Positions 1 through 8,217 of a DNA stretch of 39,485 bases are shown piece after piece; position 1 is the first letter of the stretch; every line of letters starts with the position of its first letter. A program made the translations under genes and the position numbers. The stretch covers positions 6,440 to 45,924 of the forward strand of contig MAGS01000030.1 in the NCBI GenBank assembly GCA_001717005.1, written 5' to 3'. The DNA comes from Candidatus Methanomethylicus mesodigestus. Its GTDB lineage: Archaea; Thermoproteota; Methanomethylicia; Methanomethylicales; Methanomethylicaceae. Under the pieces are notes generated by a model, which saw only the letters and a list, made by a program, of their open reading frames with translations, had not been told where the DNA came from and made no database searches.

Positions 1-23
1 ACGCTATAGGCTGTTGTGGAATA

Positions 24-1925
24 ATGACCCTTGATTCATTGTTCGCCAATACAGCCACGAGGCTCGCAGGGAAGGTTGCGGTCGCGTGGCACGATAGAGA
101 GTACACATTCGGCCAAATGGAGGCCGCGTCCAACAAAATGGCCCAAGCACTGCTCAGGCTTGGCATAGCGAAAGGTGAGAGAGTCTGCATATTCATGCAG
201 AACGCGCCTGAATTCATAATGGCACACTTTGGAATCCTAAAGGCGGGCGCGGTTGTTGTGCCCCTTAACGTCATGTATCGTCAGCATGAGCTGCGGTATA
301 TGATAAACGACTCGGAGGCGGCGGCCATCATAGTCTCTGAGGCAAACCTCCAGCATGTGCTGGACGTCAGATCAGAGCTCAGATCAGTAAGATTGGTAAT
401 CGCAATAGCCGAGAAGGTTCCGGCAGGCTGCTATTCGTTCTACGATCTGATTTCACGAGAGGATGGATCGAGGCCCAAGGCAGATAACGATGAGGGGGAC
501 CTTGCAGTCATCTGCTACACGTCGGGAACGACGGGCATCTCAAAGGGAGCGATGCTCACGCATGCAAATTTCATATCGAACATAAGCACATTGGCCAAGA
601 TCTGGGAGCTTGCGGAGGGGGACAGGGTACTCATGGCACTCCCGATGTTTCACATTCACGGCCTGGGAATAGTCATCCACGGCATGGCCTACTGCGGATT
701 TTCCATAGCTCTGCTGGAGAGGTTCGACTCCCAGAAGGTTTTTGAGGGGATCCAAAGGCACGGGTCGACAGTCTTCATGGGAGTCCCTACGATGTACATC
801 AAGCTGCTTGAGGACAAGTCAGATGAGCACGACATAAGGTCGGTCAGGCTCTGGACTGTCGGCTCGGCACCAATGCCTATCGAGGCGTACAACAAATTCA
901 AGGAGAAGTTTGGCGTCGAGATGCTTGAGAGGTACGGAATGACGGAGACCTCGCCGGTCATCACGTCGAACCCCTACAGAGGCGTGAGAAAGCCAGGGTC
1001 CGTAGGGCAGGCAATACCGGGCGTCGAGGTAGCGATCTTTGGCGAGGGGGAGAGTGCCCAACGGGGCGAGGTTGGAGAGATCGCAGTACGCGGACCCAAC
1101 GTAATGAAGGGGTACTGGAAGAAGCCCGGCGAGACGGAGGAGGCTTTCAAGGATGGGTGGTTCAGAACGGGCGACCTTGGCAAGCTGGACGGTGAGGGAT
1201 ACCTGACGATCGTGGGGAGAAAGAAGGAGATGATAATCGCTAGCGGCTTCAAGGTCTTTCCACGCGAGGTCGAAGAGGTCATCCACGCGTACCCGAAGGT
1301 CAAGGAAGTTGCGGTTGTTGGATTGCCGGACCCGGTGAGGGGGGAGAGCGTGAAGGCGTTCATTGTCCTCAAGGAAGGCGAAACGGCAACACCGGAGGAG
1401 ATGGATGCTTATTGCAGGAGGGTTCTAGCGGCATTCAAGGTGCCGCGCACTTACGAGTTCGTCAAGGAGATACCGAGGACGCCCAGCGGAAAGACGCTGA
1501 ACCGGATCCTGTCGAGGGCCAAGGTCAAGGATTTCATGGAGACGTCGGTGAAGAGCATCGATAGGCGAACGTCCTCATACGAGGCGGGGAAGTATATGAA
1601 GGATCTCGGCGTGGGAAGCCTCATAGTAACCGATAATGACATGCCGATAGGGATCGTAACCACGAGGGACATCCTTTACAAGGTCATGTCGACAGGGAGC
1701 CTCGGGAAAGACGTTTCGCTGAGCAACGTAATGTCAACCCCCCTGATCACGATAGACGCAGAGGAGGATATCGCGAAGGCGTCGGCGATCATGCGCAAAT
1801 GGAACGTCTGGAGGCTGCCGGTTGAAGGTCCGAACGGGCAGATAGTGGGAATGCTGAGCGGGACGGACATATTCAAGGCATTCGCCGGAAGGAAGATGGA
1901 CGTCGAGCCGAAGCGAAAGCAGTGA
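24..1925 (+). CDS. AMP-forming acyl-CoA synthetase (ANL superfamily) with C-terminal tandem CBS domains
   Basis: YTSGTTGISKGAM P-loop, YGMTETSP, GWFRTGDLG, GRKKEMIIASGFKVFPREVEEV, PRTPSGKTLNRIL; the last ~120 aa read as a CBS pair (VGSLIVTDNDMPIGIVTTRDIL ... NVWRLPVEGPNGQIVGMLSGTDIFKAF). Confidence 0.93.
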   Translation: MTLDSLFANTATRLAGKVAVAWHDREYTFGQMEAASNKMAQALLRLGIAKGERVCIFMQNAPEFIMAHFGILKAGAVVVPLNVMYRQHELRYMINDSEAAAIIVSEANLQHVLDVRSELRSVRLVIAIAEKVPAGCYSFYDLISREDGSRPKADNDEGDLAVICYTSGTTGISKGAMLTHANFISNISTLAKIWELAEGDRVLMALPMFHIHGLGIVIHGMAYCGFSIALLERFDSQKVFEGIQRHGSTVFMGVPTMYIKLLEDKSDEHDIRSVRLWTVGSAPMPIEAYNKFKEKFGVEMLERYGMTETSPVITSNPYRGVRKPGSVGQAIPGVEVAIFGEGESAQRGEVGEIAVRGPNVMKGYWKKPGETEEAFKDGWFRTGDLGKLDGEGYLTIVGRKKEMIIASGFKVFPREVEEVIHAYPKVKEVAVVGLPDPVRGESVKAFIVLKEGETATPEEMDAYCRRVLAAFKVPRTYEFVKEIPRTPSGKTLNRILSRAKVKDFMETSVKSIDRRTSSYEAGKYMKDLGVGSLIVTDNDMPIGIVTTRDILYKVMSTGSLGKDVSLSNVMSTPLITIDAEEDIAKASAIMRKWNVWRLPVEGPNGQIVGMLSGTDIFKAFAGRKMDVEPKRKQ

Positions 1926-1942
1926 CCTAGGCGGTTCCGTCC

Positions 1943-2671
1943 TCAAGAAAGGTCTCCGCACGAACAGAATAGTTCGCCCAACGCCTTATAGAGGGCTTCG
2001 AGGCCTTCACCGCTCACCGATGAGACCGCGATGACCCTCTTCCGCTTCTCCAGGTCGCTGAGCAACGAGGACAGATTGTGGACAAATTCCCCTTTCAGCC
2101 CCTCGGATTTGGGGGCGGTTATGCGCTCCTGCCATAGAACCGATGCCTTTCGGTCTAGGAGGTCGGATTTGCTGAGGACGTCAAGAGATGGGACGCCCAG
2201 TTTCAGCTCTGCGATGAGTCCCAGAAGGCGCAGGGCAGCGTAGTCCGCCCCAGAGACGGCGGATAGGTCGAGCAGCATTATGGCGGCAGTCTTTCCCCTG
2301 AGCTTTGATGCTAGACTCGACCCCAGCTGCCTGAAGAGGAAGAGCTCCATCTGCCCCGGCGTGTCGATGATCTTGAAGTCGCCTTGCAGGGAATGGATCG
2401 AACCAGCCACGTCTCCGATACGACTCTCGATGATCTCGGACGCCTTGATTAGTGCGCCGTTTGGGCTCAGACCCTCCTTTTCCATCAGGTCGCAGACTCG
2501 GACGATCGACCTGATGTCGTAGTCAGGGAGATACGGCAGGCGCTCTGCGCCCGGGTCGAGATTTATCACGCAACTGGAGATGCCCGATTGGACCATCCAT
2601 TCTGAGAGCTTCGATGTCAGGGAGGTCTTGCCGGAACCCGCTGGCCCGATAACCATAAGATTCGTCGCCAT
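1943..2671 (-). CDS. GPN-loop family GTPase (XAB1/PAB0955-like)
   Basis: N-terminal VIGPAGSGKTSLTSKL P-loop, NLDPGAERLPY, SPNGALIKA at the GPN-loop position, DTPGQMELF, SKSDLL. Confidence 0.9.
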   Translation of the reverse strand: MATNLMVIGPAGSGKTSLTSKLSEWMVQSGISSCVINLDPGAERLPYLPDYDIRSIVRVCDLMEKEGLSPNGALIKASEIIESRIGDVAGSIHSLQGDFKIIDTPGQMELFLFRQLGSSLASKLRGKTAAIMLLDLSAVSGADYAALRLLGLIAELKLGVPSLDVLSKSDLLDRKASVLWQERITAPKSEGLKGEFVHNLSSLLSDLEKRKRVIAVSSVSGEGLEALYKALGELFCSCGDLS

Positions 2672-2835
2672 TGCCGATCAGTGACTATCAAGGGTGAAAT
2701 GTCGGGATAAAAACGTATGCGTTGCCACGAGCCGCCCTGCACTGATGAGGGATATGCGCATAGCAGATTTAATATATCGATTGAGGGAAAGTTAAGCAGA
2801 GTAACGAGCATTTCGAATCCAAGTAGGCGAAGGTT

Positions 2836-3363
2836 ATGGTAAAGGTCGCATTTAGGTATAATCAAGAACTTGTTCAATGGATCAAGAGCAGCGGGTCAGG
2901 TGCGAAGTGGAACAGGGATGAGAAGGTATGGGAGTTTCCAGATGAGCTTTTGGACGGCCTGAAGGCCAAGGCCGCAGAGCTCAACATAGAGGTGAAGACA
3001 AGCACCGGGGCACCACAGGCAAGGGCGGACCAGCAGCCACCGCCACTTAGAGAGAGTTACCAGGCAAAACAGGACGACAGGCTCGGATATGTCGAATGGG
3101 ACGAGCCCCAGAGGCAACAGAGGACACGTTTTCAGGAAGACGCAGATCGCCAGCAGCCACCAGCCCAAGAGCAGAGGTCAGGCCCGCTGAAGGAGGGCGA
3201 GATCCGGCTCAGAAGATCAAGGGATGGAAGGTTCGTGCTGATGAGCATGAATTTGATCGCGTTCACCACGGATGTCGAAGATCTGATCAGCGGCAAGAAG
3301 GACAGCGTCAAATTTAGGCTCCTGCCGCCAAGACCGCCGCCGCAGCAGCAGAATACACGATGA
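2836..3363 (+). CDS. Small protein with N-terminal HARP-like domain, Q/P-rich linker and short C-terminal domain
   Basis: VKVAFRYNQELVQWIKSSGSGAKWNRDEKVWEFP resembles the HARP (SMARCAL1)/UvsW N-terminal pattern; TATA-like tttaatatat ~65 bp upstream; good codon usage. Confidence 0.7.
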   Translation: MVKVAFRYNQELVQWIKSSGSGAKWNRDEKVWEFPDELLDGLKAKAAELNIEVKTSTGAPQARADQQPPPLRESYQAKQDDRLGYVEWDEPQRQQRTRFQEDADRQQPPAQEQRSGPLKEGEIRLRRSRDGRFVLMSMNLIAFTTDVEDLISGKKDSVKFRLLPPRPPPQQQNTR

Positions 3364-3449
3364 TCGAGCGGTGCCAAGGGGCACCCCTCTCATCGGAGGC
3401 GTGCCAAGAAGTGAGTTGAAGACTCGACGCAGGCATGACGGTGACAGAG

Positions 3450-3491
3450 TTTTAAAAAAATAAGAAATGGAAAGGAAAAAAAAGAAAAAAA
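3450..3491 (-). terminator. Poly-T terminator for the symporter gene
   Basis: A-rich on + (T-rich on -) tract directly after the minus-strand stop at 3492. Confidence 0.65.
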
Positions 3492-4958
3492 TTATGGGTA
3501 AAGCTTTGCGATGAACTCTGCGTCCAGTGGCTTCGCAAAGAGGCTCACTACCAAGGTTACGATTATCGATGCTGCAACACCTGGGAAGAAGGCGTATATC
3601 GGGGTCACCGGTGGAGCGAGGAAGAGATACCACAGCTGCGATACCAAGAATCCCGCGACCATGCCGCTGATAGCGCCAAGTTTGTTTGACCTCTTTATGA
3701 AGAGCGCGCCGACGATTGGGCCGAAGAAGGAGCTCGCAAGAACCTGCCATGTGTAGGCCGAGAGCGTCACAATTAGACCGGGCTGGAAGATGGCGAACAT
3801 GCAGCAGACCACTGTGACTACCAATGAAATCATCTTGGTCAGGGAGAGTTGAGAGCGGTCGCTCATCTTGGCCCTGAATGGACGTATGAGATCCCGAGTT
3901 ATTGTTCCTGCTGACATGTGAACGAGGGAGTCTATCGTAGATGTGGCAGCGCACAGCACGCCCGCGAGGAAGAGTGTGACCAGCCATGTCGGGAAGGCCG
4001 CGTTGATAAAGGTAGGGATGATGAAGTTGGCGTTCATGGTCATCACGTTATAGCCGAGGGGCAGGAGTATGGCACGTGACAGAGGGCCGTAGGAGTATGC
4101 AGCCAGCGGGAATATGAACGACCCAAGAACGGCGATCAGAAGCGCCCTCTTGAGGTTGATCCTGTTGCAGATTGTCGAGTACCGGAGTATCATCTGCGGC
4201 TGTGCCAGAGCACCGAAGCCCATGACAGCAGACAGGCCTATCACGGTCGCCCACAGGTTGCTGCCCATCGCCGGGAACGTCACTGTCGATGCGCTGATAG
4301 AAGCCAGCGTCTCGTGTGCGGAGATCACTCCGCCAAGCATTGTGTATGAGGCGACCCATACAACGATAACTGCAACGGTCATGACGATCCCCTGCAGGAA
4401 CTCCGCAATAGTCACCGAGAAGAGGCCGCCGCTGAAGACATACAGGGCGATTATCGCGCCTGAGACCACCACGCCCACCCAGAAGGGAAGCCCCACAAGC
4501 GAGGACAAGGCAGCAGCCATTGCTATGAAAGCGGCCACAGTGTATGGGATGATGAAGACACTGGTGATAAGCGACGATGCTGTGCCTAGCGCCTGGCTCT
4601 TGAACCGCAATGCGAGAAACTCCGAGAATGTGAACGCGTTCAGCGTCTTGAACATCCTAGCCAATCCGGGTGCAAGCACCGCAAAGGCAACGAATGCAGC
4701 CACAGCGTGCCACATGCCTATGACGGTGGCACTCATCCCCCACTGGCTGGCGTTGCCGGCGAACCCGATCATGAGCACTGCGCTGAAGTATGTGGCGAAG
4801 AAGGCGACGCCCATTATCACGCCGCCTATCTGGAAGTTGCCCACATACCAATCCGCGCAGCTCTTGACCTTGTTCTTGCCTATCCACCCGATGATGCCGA
4901 GCACCACCATGTATACGCAGACGATTGCGGCGTAGAACAGATTGATCTGGTCACTCAT
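3492..4958 (-). CDS. Sodium:solute symporter (SSS) family transporter
   Basis: Multi-TM protein with SSS features (GWIGKNKVKSCADWYVGNFQIGG, FFATYFSAVLMIGFAG, AGVLCAATSTIDSLVHMSAGTITRDL). Start MSDQ at 4958 preferred over 4967 because it gives an ATGAGTGA overlap with the small upstream gene. Confidence 0.92.
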   Translation of the reverse strand: MSDQINLFYAAIVCVYMVVLGIIGWIGKNKVKSCADWYVGNFQIGGVIMGVAFFATYFSAVLMIGFAGNASQWGMSATVIGMWHAVAAFVAFAVLAPGLARMFKTLNAFTFSEFLALRFKSQALGTASSLITSVFIIPYTVAAFIAMAAALSSLVGLPFWVGVVVSGAIIALYVFSGGLFSVTIAEFLQGIVMTVAVIVVWVASYTMLGGVISAHETLASISASTVTFPAMGSNLWATVIGLSAVMGFGALAQPQMILRYSTICNRINLKRALLIAVLGSFIFPLAAYSYGPLSRAILLPLGYNVMTMNANFIIPTFINAAFPTWLVTLFLAGVLCAATSTIDSLVHMSAGTITRDLIRPFRAKMSDRSQLSLTKMISLVVTVVCCMFAIFQPGLIVTLSAYTWQVLASSFFGPIVGALFIKRSNKLGAISGMVAGFLVSQLWYLFLAPPVTPIYAFFPGVAASIIVTLVVSLFAKPLDAEFIAKLYP

Positions 4959-5118
4959 TGCCGGCATCCTCCTTCCATGATCTGAACCACACTATGAAAG
5001 CGGCAACGACTGCCAGGCTTCCAGGGAGCCACCCGCCAAGAATTATCCACCAATCGAGCCCCAACGGGCTGAGGTTAGGTATGCTTTCGGTTATCAGTTG
5101 CAACAGCAGTGCAGGCAT
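4951..5118 (-). CDS. Small single-TM protein, putative symporter accessory subunit (absent from ORF track)
   Basis: Minus-strand translation MPALLLQLITESIPNLSPLGLDWWIILGGWLPGSLAVVAAFIVWFRSWKEDAGNE*; start overlaps the PaaK-like stop (TGATG) and stop overlaps the symporter start (ATGAGTGA). Confidence 0.8.
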   Translation of the reverse strand: MPALLLQLITESIPNLSPLGLDWWIILGGWLPGSLAVVAAFIVWFRSWKEDAGNE

Positions 5119-6374
5119 CAGGACATCCTCCTAAGATCGATTATGCGCTTGGCCTTGCCATCCGAGCGGGGCAAATTTCCACTCGCAACAACTTCGATAT
5201 CCGTCCTCAACAGCGTCTGCCGCTTTATCTCCTGCGCGAGCGCGGATTTGAGGTTCGCCACCGCTATCGAGTCGTTCCAAGTCGCGTTGTTCACCTCGAG
5301 CTTGACCAGCATGTCATCGATCCCAGATAGTATGATCTGGAACTGCCCGTTGGACTCGGCATGTGACGCGATTATCTTCTCGATGTTTGACGGGTACAGC
5401 CCGATCCCCCTTACCTTTATCATGTCATCGATCCTGCCCCGCATCCAGTCTATCATCCGGTGCGTCCTCCCGCATTCGCATTTTCCATCGATTATGCGCG
5501 TGATGTCGCCCGTCCTGTACCGGAGTATAGGCATGGCCTCCCTGTCCAGAGGAGTGATCACCAGCTCGCCCTCCTCTTCGGGTTCAAGCTGCTCACCGGT
5601 CTTGGGGTCGACGACCTCCATTATGAAGTGGTCCTCCCAGATATGAAGGCCGTTCTTGAAGACGCACTCCACGCCGATGCCAGGGCCTCCTGCCTCGGCG
5701 AAGCCATAGTTGTTGAAGGCGTCTATCTCGAGCGTGTCCTCGATCTTGCGCCTCATCTCCTTGGTCCAAGGCTCGGCGCCGCATAACGCAAGCCGGATCT
5801 TTAGCGCTGCCCGCATCTCCTTCCCCTTACTCTCGAGCACCTCGGCCATGCGCAGGCCGAAGGAGGGGATGGTGTGGAAGACGGAGACCCCAAAGTCCCG
5901 CATCGTCTCCAGCTGCTTCTCCGGATTGGCGGACCCCAAAGGTATGACCACCAGGCCCAGACGTTCGGCGCCGCTTATCAGCCCAAGCCCGCCCGTGAAG
6001 AGACCCTGCGAGGTCGTGTTCTGGAAGACATCGCCCCTCTTTGCGCCAATTCCGGCCAGCCCCCGGGCCATCAGCTCGGACCATACCAGGAGGTCGCGCT
6101 TTGTGTAGAAGGTCGTGATTGGCTTGTTCGTGCTCCCCGATGAGGTGTGAATTCTGGCCACCTTGGTCAAAGGCACCGCGAGTGCCCCAAACGGGAAGCA
6201 CTCGAGAATATCCTTCTTGTATGTGAAGGGCAGTTTGGCGATGTCTGCCGGACCGTTTATGGAGTCGAGCTTTGCTTCACGCAGCTTCTGCCTCAAGAAT
6301 GGGACCTTATTGGCCCTCTTTACGGCACCAAGCAGTTTTTCTCTTTGTATTTTTTCTAGGGATTTACGATCCAT
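5118..6374 (-). CDS. Phenylacetate-CoA ligase-like (PaaK family) AMP-forming ligase
   Basis: HTSSGSTNKPITTFYTKRDL, YGFAEAGGPGIGVEC, LRYRTGDITRIIDGKCECGRTHRMIDWMRGRIDDMIKVRGIGLYPSNIE. Start taken as MDRKSLEKIQ (6374); alternative GTG at 6422. Confidence 0.9.
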   Translation of the reverse strand: MDRKSLEKIQREKLLGAVKRANKVPFLRQKLREAKLDSINGPADIAKLPFTYKKDILECFPFGALAVPLTKVARIHTSSGSTNKPITTFYTKRDLLVWSELMARGLAGIGAKRGDVFQNTTSQGLFTGGLGLISGAERLGLVVIPLGSANPEKQLETMRDFGVSVFHTIPSFGLRMAEVLESKGKEMRAALKIRLALCGAEPWTKEMRRKIEDTLEIDAFNNYGFAEAGGPGIGVECVFKNGLHIWEDHFIMEVVDPKTGEQLEPEEEGELVITPLDREAMPILRYRTGDITRIIDGKCECGRTHRMIDWMRGRIDDMIKVRGIGLYPSNIEKIIASHAESNGQFQIILSGIDDMLVKLEVNNATWNDSIAVANLKSALAQEIKRQTLLRTDIEVVASGNLPRSDGKAKRIIDLRRMS

Positions 6375-6707
6375 TTTTTCGAGGTGTGGCTGGAAACACC
6401 CGTTAACAGGTGTAAAGGCCACCCCTCCTGTTGATAGATTGCACTGTCATTCTACCTCCAAGTTCAATAAAAGTTCTGAAAGGGAGATGCTAGAGCACGC
6501 ATGGCGAGGGCCGATAAATACAAACCCTCCGGGATAGAAGCACTCTTTTCTCCTCCAGACACCACCATCATTCTTCCTTGATCCTATTTAAGCTTTGTCA
6601 GATGGTACTGGGTTCCGGTTCTGAGTCGATAGGTGATTGGAACTGCGGATTCCAGGGGCAAGCCTTGATTCAAAAATACTATATAACAAGGGCGCATTAA
6701 TTGAGGT

Positions 6708-7148
6708 ATGGATGCCCAGGAGAAGGTCAGATCGGAGCTGAAGGGCACTACGCTCAGGGTCTACTGGGCAATAATGAAGAAGGGGTCAGAGGGCGTCGGG
6801 CCCAGGGAGATAATGAGGGAGCTTAATCTGAGCAGCCCCAGCGTTGCGGCATACCACCTTGAAAAATTGAAGGGCATGGGGCTCGTCGATAAGGATGCGG
6901 GTGGCGGCTACGTGGCCCTCGAGGGAGGGAAGGCAGAGGTCTTCTCCGATTTCGTCAAGGTCGTGGGAATGATGCTCCCGCGCTACCTCTTCTATTCAGT
7001 CTTCTTCACCAGCATGCTGATCACGTACATTGCGCTTTACCCGCTTGTGCTGACGCCTCAGACGCTCGCCGCACTCGTCTTTGGCATTTCGGGATGCGCA
7101 ATAACGTGGGGCGAGACGATAAGGGTATGGCGAAGGAAGCCGTTCTAA
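6708..7148 (+). CDS. Membrane-associated winged-helix transcriptional regulator
   Basis: N-terminal wHTH (GPREIMRELNLSSPSVAAYHLEKLKGMGLVDKD) followed by two hydrophobic helices; TATA-like actatataac ~30 bp upstream. Confidence 0.82.
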   Translation: MDAQEKVRSELKGTTLRVYWAIMKKGSEGVGPREIMRELNLSSPSVAAYHLEKLKGMGLVDKDAGGGYVALEGGKAEVFSDFVKVVGMMLPRYLFYSVFFTSMLITYIALYPLVLTPQTLAALVFGISGCAITWGETIRVWRRKPF

Positions 7149-7178
7149 TATGTAGAATTATATTTTGCCAGGGGTCAC

Positions 7179-7529
7179 ATGAGACAGGGGATGCGAAAAA
7201 CGAGGGCTATAGTAATCATCGCATTGGCGATAGTTGCAGGCATAGTGCTGGCATATTCGCCGCTGTTGCTGGACCAGACACAGGCCATTCCCCTGACTTC
7301 GGACAGGGATACGCCGGGCTTTGAATATGGCGCGAGCATACTCAACAGCGTGCAAAACACGAACAGGAGCCCTGCGGAGAACGTGAAGGCGATGGTGACA
7401 GGGGTAGCGTCCCTCGCGGGGGGGCTTGTTGCCGCCATAGCCATAGGGTTAGCGGTAGCCGCCGCATGCTATCTCATAATGAAGAGAAGGGTTGTCGACA
7501 GGGACATGCTAAAAGCCTGCGACCCATAA
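7179..7529 (+). CDS. Small two-TM membrane protein of unknown function
   Basis: Hydrophobic segments AIVIIALAIVAGIVLAYSPLLL and GLVAAIAIGLAVAAACYLIM; adjacent to the wHTH gene; TATA-like aattatattt upstream. Confidence 0.65.
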   Translation: MRQGMRKTRAIVIIALAIVAGIVLAYSPLLLDQTQAIPLTSDRDTPGFEYGASILNSVQNTNRSPAENVKAMVTGVASLAGGLVAAIAIGLAVAAACYLIMKRRVVDRDMLKACDP

Positions 7530-7533
7530 CAGC

Positions 7534-8205
7534 CTAACGTCCATCCGGGTTCTGATTTCCGTTGTAATTCGACAGGGGCAGGGTAGTCAGTTCGTTGAGG
7601 AGATGCAGAAATTTTCTTGAACGCTTCCCGATGTTGGATATGCCGAAGAACCGCACTTTTTCGTCGAACAGGAAGGAGGCGGATCCCGCGGAGATGACTG
7701 TAAGCGAGGGGCACATCGAGGCGAGGTCCTTGCCGGAGGAGGGGTCGTGGAGGAGCATCAGGTCGTTTTTGTTTGCAACCACGAAGCAGAGGTCATACCC
7801 CTTCGACATGATCTCCCTCAGACGCTCGCCTATCCCTAGCCTTGCAGACGCCTGCTGCACCTCGGCCCGGCTGCTGCGGGCGAGGGAGAAGCGGTAGGGG
7901 ATTATCCTTTCGTCCAGGTCGATTATGCCGTACCTCGGCGAGATTACATAATGGTCTATCCCGAGGCATGCCCCATTTGCATCCTGGATGGCGCTGGACA
8001 TGTGCTGGAAGGACCCCCTGAAGAGGTCCCTGACCCTCTTTATGTATGGCGACAAGGCGACGCGGTATTCCTGCTCAAGCTGCAGATCCGAGCCTGGAAT
8101 GCCCAAACCAGACTTCTTCAGGAGGTTTACGATCTCTGGGTCGAGAGGGGAAGGCGCCATGCGGGTGGCGGCGCTTGAAAAGACGACTACTCGCCTATGG
8201 GGCAT
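7534..8205 (-). CDS. Uncharacterised conserved protein (alpha/beta)
   Basis: Coding-like ORF 12 bp after the M48 peptidase gene on the same strand (RRVVVFSSAATRMAPSPLD..., GYDLCFVVANKNDLMLL). No family assigned. Confidence 0.7.
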   Translation of the reverse strand: MPHRRVVVFSSAATRMAPSPLDPEIVNLLKKSGLGIPGSDLQLEQEYRVALSPYIKRVRDLFRGSFQHMSSAIQDANGACLGIDHYVISPRYGIIDLDERIIPYRFSLARSSRAEVQQASARLGIGERLREIMSKGYDLCFVVANKNDLMLLHDPSSGKDLASMCPSLTVISAGSASFLFDEKVRFFGISNIGKRSRKFLHLLNELTTLPLSNYNGNQNPDGR

Positions 8206-8217
8206 AAGCGTTACTTC

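Noticed and set aside
3217-3987. 256-aa minus-strand ORF spanning the symporter 3' end and intergenic A-tract
   Set aside because: Out of frame with the symporter, runs through the terminator (FFFFFL) and overlaps the HARP-like gene.
4114-4935. 273-aa plus-strand ORF
   Set aside because: Antisense to a clear SSS symporter; shadow ORF from codon bias with no recognisable domain.
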